Origin: Betaproteobacteria bacterium
GTDB taxonomy: Bacteria > Pseudomonadota > Gammaproteobacteria > Burkholderiales > SG8-41
DNA: 50,532 nt
Direction: 5' to 3'
Assembly (NCBI GenBank): GCA_028291945.1
Contig: JAQGNH010000134.1
Coordinates: forward strand, 1-50,532
In this document: piece after piece, positions 44,208 to 50,532 of the stretch
Layout of the letters: each line of letters starts with the position of its first letter
How positions within the stretch are numbered: position 1 is the first letter of the stretch
The notes under the pieces: model-generated
Told to the model about the DNA's origin: nothing
What the model saw: only the letters and a program-made list of their open reading frames with translations
Databases searched by the model: none
Program-made: the position numbers and the translations under genes

Positions 44208-45560
44208 GTGGACGCAACAATTGAACGCATCGCCGCCTACGCACACGCGCTGAAATTCGAGTCATTACCGCGCGAGGCTGTCCACGAAACCCGGCGGCGC
44301 ATCATCGATGCGCTTGGCTGCGGGTTGGGCGCTTATGACGACGAGCCGTGTCGCATTGCGCGCAAGCTGGCATCTCGCGTGCAGTCGGACAGTGGGGCGC
44401 GCATCCTGGGCACGGCGCATCGGACGCTGCCCGAGCTCGCGACGTTTGCCAACGGTGTCATGACGCGCTATCTGGATGGCAACGACACGCTGCCAGGCGG
44501 CGGCGGTCATCCGAGCGACACGATCCCGCCGATGCTTTCGGTGGCGGACGCGACGGGTGCCGACGGTAAAGCGCTCATCGCGGCTACCGCCCTCGCATAC
44601 GAGATTTTCTACGCATTTTTCCGCGGCGCCATCATGCGCGAGCGCGGCCTCGATCATGTTCTCTATACGGCGGTAGCTACTGCGGTCGGAGCGGGCAAGC
44701 TCCTTGGCCTCGACGTGCGGCAGCTGGCTCAGGCCGTGTCGCTCGCCATCACGCCGAACATCGCGCTCCACGCGACGCGTCGCGGCGACCTGTCGATGTG
44801 GAAAGGTGTTGCGTCGGCGAACGCTGCGCGCAACGGCGTTTTCGCCGCGCTCCTCGCAGGCGAAGGGATGACCGGCCCGGACAATGCTATCGAAGGCTCG
44901 CACGGATTGCGCGAGCTCGTGGGTAACTTCGAGCTGGGAGCGCTCGCCGCGCCGAACGGCGAGTTCAAAGTGACACAATCGAATCTGAAGTTCTTCCTTT
45001 CCGAATATCACTCGCAATCCCCGATCACAGCCGCGCTCCAGCTGAGCCGTGAAGTGAAGCCGGAGGACATCGAGTCGATCACCATCCATACGTATTGGTT
45101 TGCCTGGCACGAGATCGGTAGCGAGCCTGAAAAATGGCATCCGACCACGCGCGAGAGTGCGGATCATAGTCTGCCCTTCATCGTTTCGGCGGTCCTGATC
45201 GACGGCGCCTTCAGCGACGCGATTTTCTCCGAAGAGCGCATTCGAGATCCGAAAGTACACGCGCTGGCCGATAAGGTGTCGGTGAAGGAAGATCCGGAAT
45301 TCACCCGCCGCTTTTCGGCGGCCATACCGTGTCGTCTCGAAATCCGCACGCGCCGCGGCGAGTTCAAGACCGCTGCCGTCGAATATCCGCGGGGCCACGT
45401 CAAGAATCCGATGACCGATGAGGAAGTGGAAACCAAGTTTCGTACGCTTGCCGGCCGCATCCTTTCGGACGCGCGGGTCACCTCGGCGCTAAAACGACTC
45501 TGGAAGATAGACGAGGAACGCAACGCCGGAATCGCCTTCGACGTTCTGGACAAGAGGTGA
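44208..45560 (+). CDS. MmgE/PrpD family protein, PrpD-like branch
   Basis: The GTG start follows GAAGGGGG. The 450 residues contain YLDGNDTLPGGGGHPSDTIPPML near residue 90 and ESADHSLPFIVSAVLIDG near residue 310. The DHSLPF form corresponds to the Asp-His pair of PrpD-type dehydratases, unlike the KFSxQY form at 4598 and 6004. It likely dehydrates a hydroxy-polycarboxylate. The next gene, two bases downstream, is a close paralogue, so a two-subunit enzyme is possible. Confidence 0.93.
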   Translation: MDATIERIAAYAHALKFESLPREAVHETRRRIIDALGCGLGAYDDEPCRIARKLASRVQSDSGARILGTAHRTLPELATFANGVMTRYLDGNDTLPGGGGHPSDTIPPMLSVADATGADGKALIAATALAYEIFYAFFRGAIMRERGLDHVLYTAVATAVGAGKLLGLDVRQLAQAVSLAITPNIALHATRRGDLSMWKGVASANAARNGVFAALLAGEGMTGPDNAIEGSHGLRELVGNFELGALAAPNGEFKVTQSNLKFFLSEYHSQSPITAALQLSREVKPEDIESITIHTYWFAWHEIGSEPEKWHPTTRESADHSLPFIVSAVLIDGAFSDAIFSEERIRDPKVHALADKVSVKEDPEFTRRFSAAIPCRLEIRTRRGEFKTAAVEYPRGHVKNPMTDEEVETKFRTLAGRILSDARVTSALKRLWKIDEERNAGIAFDVLDKR

Positions 45561-45561
45561 T

Positions 45562-46977
45562 ATGGACGCCACCACTGAAAAGCTCGTCGATTACACACTG
45601 AATACGCGCTACGAGGATCTGCCTGCGAGCACGGTAGACGCATGCAAGCGCCGCCTGCTCGACACGCTGGGTTGTGTTGCCGGTGCGTATGACAACCCGG
45701 GGTCCGTCGCTGCGCGTGAGCTCGCCGGGCGCTACAAAATGGACACTCCAGCCACCGTGCTCGGCGGGCGCGCGCGTGTCGCGCCCGAAATGGCGGCCTT
45801 CGCCAATGGCGTCATGCTGCGCGTGCTCGATCTGAGCGACATGTATCGCATGAAGAGCGGCGGCCATCCGAGCGACGTTATCGCGGCGGCGCTTGCCGCA
45901 GCGGAACTGGGCGCGCGTGACGGGCGTTCGCTTATCACCGCGATCGTTATTGCATACGAGGTGTATTGCAGTTGCTGCGACGGGATCGATCTCAACTCCA
46001 AAGGCTGGGACCAGCCCGTGTACAGCGTCGTTGCCTCGGTGCTCGCGGCCGGCAAGCTGCTCGGTTTGACACGATCTCAGATGGGCCACGCGGTTGCGCT
46101 CGCGCTCGTTCCGAACATGGCGCTCTATCAAACTCGCCAGGGCGAGCTCTCGGCGTGGAAAGGCTGCGCCGGGGCCAACGCTTCGCGCAATGCGTTGTTT
46201 GCAGCCCTGCTGGCTGAGTCGGGTTTTACCGGAGCCGAGGCGCCGATCGAAGGCAGGCACGGCTTGTGGGACACCGCAGGCCGTTTCGAGTGGCCGCTGA
46301 ACGTGGGTGACGCGCCACAGCGTATCGGACGCACGCATCTGAAGTGCTTCCCCGTCTGCTATCACGGCCAGTCGGCGGTGTGGACCGCGCTTGGCCTGCG
46401 CGGCAGGGTGCGCGTCGACGACATAGAAGAGATCAGGATCGGCACGTATCGGACGGCGTTGAACATGATGGGCAACGACCCCTCGCGCTGGGCGCCGGCC
46501 ACGCACGAGACCGCCGATCACAGCCTGCCCTATGTGGTGGCCACCGCACTGCTCGACGGCGCGGTAGACGAAGCGTCTTTCAGCGAGATCAAGCTGCGCG
46601 CCGCGGGGGTGATGGGTTTGATGAGCCGCACCAAAGTATTCGAAGACACGGTGCTGACCGCGCAATATCCGGAGTCCTCGCCCTGCCGCATCAGCATTCA
46701 GCTCAAGGATGGCACTGAGATCCGCAACGAAGTGCGCTATCCAAAAGGTCACGATCGCAGCCCGATGAGCGCAGATGAAGTGAAGGACAAGTTCAAGGGG
46801 CTGTTCGCGAGCTACGGCACTGCCAAGCAGGCGCGGCGCATCATCGCGCTCGTCGACCGGCTCGATGAACTGCACGACATCAACGCGCTGTTTGCGAGTT
46901 TTGTCCGCAGACCACGCAGGCCCGAGCCTGCATCAGCGCGTCGGGCACATCGTGAGCCGGAGGCGACCGTCGCCTGA
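45562..46977 (+). CDS. MmgE/PrpD family protein, PrpD-like branch
   Basis: The 471-residue paralogue of the previous gene starts two bases after its stop. It has VLDLSDMYRMKSGGHPSDVIAAAL near residue 90 and ETADHSLPYVVATALLDG near residue 315. The N-terminus MDATTEKLVDYTLNTRYEDLP parallels MDATIERIAAYAHALKFESLP of its partner, so the two arose by tandem duplication. A short basic tail (RRPRRPEPASARRAHREPE) extends the C-terminus beyond the usual family end. A Bug gene follows after 52 bases. Confidence 0.93.
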   Translation: MDATTEKLVDYTLNTRYEDLPASTVDACKRRLLDTLGCVAGAYDNPGSVAARELAGRYKMDTPATVLGGRARVAPEMAAFANGVMLRVLDLSDMYRMKSGGHPSDVIAAALAAAELGARDGRSLITAIVIAYEVYCSCCDGIDLNSKGWDQPVYSVVASVLAAGKLLGLTRSQMGHAVALALVPNMALYQTRQGELSAWKGCAGANASRNALFAALLAESGFTGAEAPIEGRHGLWDTAGRFEWPLNVGDAPQRIGRTHLKCFPVCYHGQSAVWTALGLRGRVRVDDIEEIRIGTYRTALNMMGNDPSRWAPATHETADHSLPYVVATALLDGAVDEASFSEIKLRAAGVMGLMSRTKVFEDTVLTAQYPESSPCRISIQLKDGTEIRNEVRYPKGHDRSPMSADEVKDKFKGLFASYGTAKQARRIIALVDRLDELHDINALFASFVRRPRRPEPASARRAHREPEATVA

Positions 46978-47029
46978 GCGTTGCGTGAGACGGCGCGTTT
47001 ACCTGACTCAAATCGAGGAGAGCACCAGC

Positions 47030-48001
47030 ATGTTGAAGTTCGCAGTGAAAACCGTTTGCGCGCTGGCGGTCGCGTTCGCGAGTGTCGGGAGTGCGATTGC
47101 GCAGAACTATCCGACCCGGCCTGTGCGCCTGCTCGTTCCATTCGCGCCCGGCGGCGGCACGGATCTCGTGGCGCGTGCTGTCGCCACGAAACTGGGCGAG
47201 GGCATCGGCACGACCGTCGTTGTCGACAACCGCCCAGGCGCCAATGCCAATATCGGCAACGAGCTCGCTGCACGCGCGCTGCCCGATGGCTATACGCTGC
47301 TCATGACCTCGAGCGCGCTCACTATCAACCCGAACCTGTACAAGAATCTTTCGTACGATCCGGTGAAGGACTTCGCGCCGATCAGCCTCGCGACGAACGT
47401 GCCTTACATACTTGCAGCGCACCCGTCGCTCGGTGCGAACACGTTCCAGGAGTTCATCGCGATAGCGCGGTCCAAACAGAAAGCGATCAGTTACGGCTCC
47501 GCGGGCACAGGCAACTCGACTCACCTCAGCATGGAGCTCCTGAAGATCGTCGCAAAGATCGACATCGTGCACGTTCCGTACAAGGGGACGGGACAGGCTT
47601 TGACCGATCTCCTCGGGAACCACATTCAGGTGTTCTGGGCGACGATGCCGCCGACGTTGCCGCACGTGAGGGCAGGGCGCCTGAAAGGGCTCGCGGTCGG
47701 GAGCCTTAAGCGCGCCAAGGCGATCCCCGAGCTCACGACGGTCGCCGAGCTCGGGTATCCGGGTTACGAAGCCGGCTCATGGTTCGGCATGCTGGCGCCG
47801 GCCGGGACGCCTAAGGCGATCGTGGCGAGGCTCAGCAAGGAAGTGAATAAGGCGCTCTCCGCGCCCGAGCTGAACGAGCGGCTGTCTGCCGAGGGCGCCG
47901 AACCGTCAGGCGACACGCCGGAAGAATTCGCCGCATTTATTAAAACGGAGCTGGTCAAATGGGGCAAGGTTGCGAAGGCGGCCGGCATTGAGCGGCAGTA
48001 A
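47030..48001 (+). CDS. Bug/TctC family substrate-binding protein
   Basis: The 323 residues start at ATG 47030 after GAGGAG, with signal peptide LKFAVKTVCALAVAFASVGS and cleavage near AIAQ. The mature part has YPTRPVRLLVPFAPGGGTDLVAR, DNRPGANANIGNE, LPDGYTLLMTSS, LSYDPVKDFAPISL and HVPYKGTGQALTDL. Long in-frame extension upstream would overlap the PrpD gene and is rejected. It is probably the periplasmic receptor feeding the PrpD-like pair or the following CoA-transferase. Confidence 0.95.
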   Translation: MLKFAVKTVCALAVAFASVGSAIAQNYPTRPVRLLVPFAPGGGTDLVARAVATKLGEGIGTTVVVDNRPGANANIGNELAARALPDGYTLLMTSSALTINPNLYKNLSYDPVKDFAPISLATNVPYILAAHPSLGANTFQEFIAIARSKQKAISYGSAGTGNSTHLSMELLKIVAKIDIVHVPYKGTGQALTDLLGNHIQVFWATMPPTLPHVRAGRLKGLAVGSLKRAKAIPELTTVAELGYPGYEAGSWFGMLAPAGTPKAIVARLSKEVNKALSAPELNERLSAEGAEPSGDTPEEFAAFIKTELVKWGKVAKAAGIERQ

Positions 48002-48025
48002 CACATTGCTGCAGGCGCATAGGCG

Positions 48026-49228
48026 GTGAGCCCAAAGGCCGGTCCGCTGAGTGGCATTCGGGTCATCGACCTGACTCAGATGCTGCTCGGTCCGTACGCG
48101 ACTCAGGTACTCGCCGATTTCGGCGCAGACGTCATCAAGATCGAACCGAGGACGGGCGATGGGCGGCGAACCATTGGGCCGTCGCGCAATCCCGGGATGA
48201 CTTCGCAGTATCTGCACATGAACCGCGGCAAGCGCAGCATCGTCGTCGATCTGAAACATCCGCAGGGCAGGGATGTGGTGCTCAGGCTTTGTGCGAACGC
48301 CGACGTACTGGTGCACAACAGCCGCAGGGAAGCGATGTCGCGGCTCGGCTTGAGCTACGACGAGGTGGCGCGCGTGAAGCCTGATATCGTTTACGGTGCC
48401 GCGGTCGGCTTCGGCGAAGCCGGCTCCTATGCCTCGCATCCCGCATACGACGACATGATCCAGGGCCTTGCTGCCGTCCCGTCGCTGCACGCACGACTCA
48501 CCGGCACGCCGTACTACGCACCCTTCAACCTGTCGGACCGGATCTGTGGGATGGTCTTCGTGCAAACGATACTAGCCGCCCTGTTGAGCCGCGAGCGCAC
48601 GGGCGCGGGTCAGTCGGTGGAGCTTCCGATGTTCGAGACGATGGCCGACTTTGTCCTGTCCGAGCACATGTGGGGCCATACCTTCGTGCCCCCGATTGAA
48701 GGCATGGGCGCCACGAGATTGTTCGAGCGGAAACCTTCGTCGACCTCAGATGGGTATATCTGCTTCTGGATCGGGACCGATGCGCAATGTGCGCGTATGT
48801 TCGACGCGCTCGGTAGACCCGACCTCAAAGCCGACAAGCGTTTTCGTGCGCGAGCACACCGCAATCGAAACCTCACCGCCTTTTATCAGATCGTCGACGC
48901 GATCCTCGCGACCAAGACGACTGCCGAGTGGATACGGATCCTGCACGCGTGCGACATCCCGGCCATGCCGCTGCACACTTTGGAAAGCCTCATGCAAGAC
49001 CCCCACCTTGAGGAGGTCGGGTTTTTCCGCGAGGTCGAGCATCCGACCGAAGGCGACATCGTGCAGACAGCGCTGGCGTCGAAATGGTCCGGCACTCAAC
49101 CATCCGACCCGGGGCCTGCGCCTCGGCTGGGAGAACACACCGTCGAAATCCTGCGCGAAGCTGGCATCACCGCTGAAGAGATCGATGTAATGGTGCAGGC
49201 GGGTGTCGTGCAGGTGCTCACGGCATAA
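48026..49228 (+). CDS. CaiB/BaiF family CoA-transferase with Glu at the catalytic Asp position
   Basis: The GTG-started 400-residue protein has AGPLSGIRVIDLTQMLLGPYA, LADFGADVIKIEPRTGDG and NRGKRSIVVDLK. In the catalytic motif it reads GQSVELPMFETM, with Glu199 where Asp is usual. The GQxVExPMFET pattern defines a subgroup of the family, to which the Val-bearing paralogue at 23910 also belongs. PAPRLGEHTVEI closes the protein. It ends the plus-strand unit of region 4 and is convergent with the kinase gene. Confidence 0.93.
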   Translation: MSPKAGPLSGIRVIDLTQMLLGPYATQVLADFGADVIKIEPRTGDGRRTIGPSRNPGMTSQYLHMNRGKRSIVVDLKHPQGRDVVLRLCANADVLVHNSRREAMSRLGLSYDEVARVKPDIVYGAAVGFGEAGSYASHPAYDDMIQGLAAVPSLHARLTGTPYYAPFNLSDRICGMVFVQTILAALLSRERTGAGQSVELPMFETMADFVLSEHMWGHTFVPPIEGMGATRLFERKPSSTSDGYICFWIGTDAQCARMFDALGRPDLKADKRFRARAHRNRNLTAFYQIVDAILATKTTAEWIRILHACDIPAMPLHTLESLMQDPHLEEVGFFREVEHPTEGDIVQTALASKWSGTQPSDPGPAPRLGEHTVEILREAGITAEEIDVMVQAGVVQVLTA

Positions 49229-49333
49229 CGGCAACCGGGCGGCTCGATCTCGAAATTATTGCCGCGGTCGGTGGATAGCAGTGTCTAACAGATCGAAACA
49301 AGGCGTGCGGACGGAAGGCACTAAATATTCGAA

Positions 49334-50532
49334 CTACGCGCGAGACATTTCTGCCAGTTCGCTCGTCAAACGTCTCAGCAGCCTGTCGGTTATTAGAAAT
49401 GAAGCTGTGACGGCACGAAAATCGCGCTTTCTGGCGTGGGTCTCCAGCTCGATGAGTGAGTTCAATACGTCAGGCGCCTCGACGGCGGCCACGGCAGTTT
49501 TCAGCAATTGCGAGGCTTCGTAAACGAACGGCAAGTTGCTGTCGTTCAGAGCTTCAGCAACCAACGTGAGTAAGATCGGTACCGTTCGCGTGAACATTCG
49601 TTCGACGTCGCTGGTCAGCGCCGCGTTGCCACCCAGCCGTGCCAGCGTGGCCGGCACGTTTAGTACGCTATCGGTTGCGTGTGCCCGTTTGTGGATGTCA
49701 ACCTCGGCCGAGGCCAGAGCTGATTTCGACGGGGCCTTATTCGTCAACTTCTGCGGGCTGGAGCGCTGTGCAGGCACGCTACCCAGCTGAAAGTCCGCGT
49801 TCGATGCGCCGAGGCGCTCCTCGCCGATCATCGCGAGTGCTTCGGCGCCACTACGCAACGTGGCAGCATTCGCCTCCAGGTGCGCGAGCAACTCACGGGC
49901 GCCGGCAAAGCGGTCCTGGGGGCGCTTCGCGGTGAGGCAGTCCACCAGCTCCTGGTAACGCGCAACATGGGCCGGAAGCCGCGGCAGCGGCTCGTTCACG
50001 TGCTTGTGCGCGAGCCCGACCGCGTCCTTGGCCCGGAAAGGCCGGCGGCCGGTAAGCATCTCGAAGAATAGGATTCCAAGGCTGTAGAGATCGCTTCTGC
50101 CATCAAGCGGCCGCGCGCGGGCCTGCTCCGGCGAAAGATAGTGCGGCGTGCCGAGCACGTCGCCGTGAGCGGTGACGTCGGCGACGCCTGAATTTTTCGT
50201 CGCGATGCCGAAATCCGCGATCGCGAGGCTGCCATCTGCGCGAAACATGACGTTGTCGGGCTTGAGGTCTCGGTGCACGATGCCCTGCCCGTGGACGGCC
50301 CTCAGCGCACGCGCGACGTCATGGAGGATGTCAAGGGCCTCGGCGGGCGCGAGTCCCTTGCGAATACGCGCGCGCAGATCACCTCCGGCGAAATGCTCCA
50401 TTGCTATGTACACGTGCCGGTCGGTCACGCCCTGATCGTGGATTCGCACCACCTGCGGGCACTCTATTTTTGAGAGGAGTCCGTATTCCTGGATGAAACG
50501 CATCAGAAATTCTTGGTCATCGGCGAGCTTCG
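49334..50532 (-). CDS. Serine/threonine protein kinase, N-terminus beyond the window edge
   Basis: The open frame runs off the right edge, and 398 residues are visible. The catalytic loop reads HGQGIVHRDLKPDNVMF. ADFGIATK is the metal-binding DFG, and GTPHYLSPEQARARPLDGRSDLYSLG is the activation segment and F-helix. IAMEHFAGGDLRARI marks the hinge. The nucleotide-binding Lys and Gly loop lie outside. The visible C-terminal 170 residues are helical with no obvious membrane segment, so the kinase is probably soluble. This Hanks-type kinase has no visible link to the catabolic genes and may belong to the next locus. Confidence 0.93.
   Translation of the reverse strand, partial: KLADDQEFLMRFIQEYGLLSKIECPQVVRIHDQGVTDRHVYIAMEHFAGGDLRARIRKGLAPAEALDILHDVARALRAVHGQGIVHRDLKPDNVMFRADGSLAIADFGIATKNSGVADVTAHGDVLGTPHYLSPEQARARPLDGRSDLYSLGILFFEMLTGRRPFRAKDAVGLAHKHVNEPLPRLPAHVARYQELVDCLTAKRPQDRFAGARELLAHLEANAATLRSGAEALAMIGEERLGASNADFQLGSVPAQRSSPQKLTNKAPSKSALASAEVDIHKRAHATDSVLNVPATLARLGGNAALTSDVERMFTRTVPILLTLVAEALNDSNLPFVYEASQLLKTAVAAVEAPDVLNSLIELETHARKRDFRAVTASFLITDRLLRRLTSELAEMSRA

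Overview
The window is GC-rich, gene-dense DNA from a proteobacterium. The large number of Bug/TctC-type periplasmic binding proteins (eleven recognisable genes plus one remnant), together with CaiB/BaiF CoA-transferases, MmgE/PrpD proteins and TetR/IclR regulators, points to a betaproteobacterium of the Burkholderiales type. This placement is inferred from gene content only. I see no tRNA, rRNA, CRISPR array, insertion sequence or phage gene.

Region 1 (1-19733) reads entirely on the plus strand with short gaps or ATGA/GTGA overlaps and looks like one long operon or a few coupled ones. It holds two CoA-transferases, an enoyl-CoA hydratase, a TcuA-like flavoprotein, three MmgE/PrpD proteins, seven Bug binding proteins and, most notably, two long genes (9666-11396 and 16988-18625), each interrupted once by an in-frame TGA. 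In both, the TGA sits just before a Gly-Ser/Ala-Cys motif (U-G-S-C and U-G-A-C) and is followed by a strong hairpin whose loop G lies at +22 or +23 from the U of UGA. I read them as two selenocysteine proteins of the UGSC family with bacterial SECIS elements. A UGSC-type N-terminal domain is joined to a second conserved domain with an invariant AGC motif.

Region 2 (19734-35628) starts with a gene-poor, partly AT-rich gap. It carries acyl-CoA and ring-degradation genes in several transcription units: a VOC protein, a quinone reductase, a badH-badI-like pair (the dehydrogenase is frameshifted), a minus-strand acyl-CoA dehydrogenase/MaoC/CoA-transferase unit, IclR and TetR regulators, another CoA-transferase with a Bug protein, a two-subunit acyl-CoA dehydrogenase, a CoA-transferase plus crotonase, and a PcaC-like decarboxylase. 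An inverted repeat TCTAAC-N4-GTTAGA occurs in front of badH and between tetR and its divergent CoA-transferase. A second palindrome, TGAAC-N3-GTTCA, lies at the acyl-CoA dehydrogenase promoter and between the ketopantoate-reductase-like and Old Yellow Enzyme genes.

Region 3 (35662-43188) shows decay. An MmgE/PrpD gene has lost its middle, a Bug gene is reduced to a start and a C-terminal tail, another Bug gene has a frameshift and a nonsense codon, and a luciferase-like monooxygenase gene has about four frameshifts. Intact among them are two tandem ketopantoate-reductase-like genes, an Old Yellow Enzyme and a dihydroxyphthalate-decarboxylase-like protein.

Region 4 (43207-50532) repeats the theme of region 1 (Bug, two PrpD-like proteins, Bug, CoA-transferase) and ends in a convergent, incomplete serine/threonine protein kinase gene. 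Taken together, the window looks like a set of catabolic islands. Periplasmic Bug proteins would capture organic acids, CoA-transferases would activate them, and dehydrogenases, hydratases and PrpD-type lyases would process them. No CoA ligase and no TctA/TctB permease subunit is present here.
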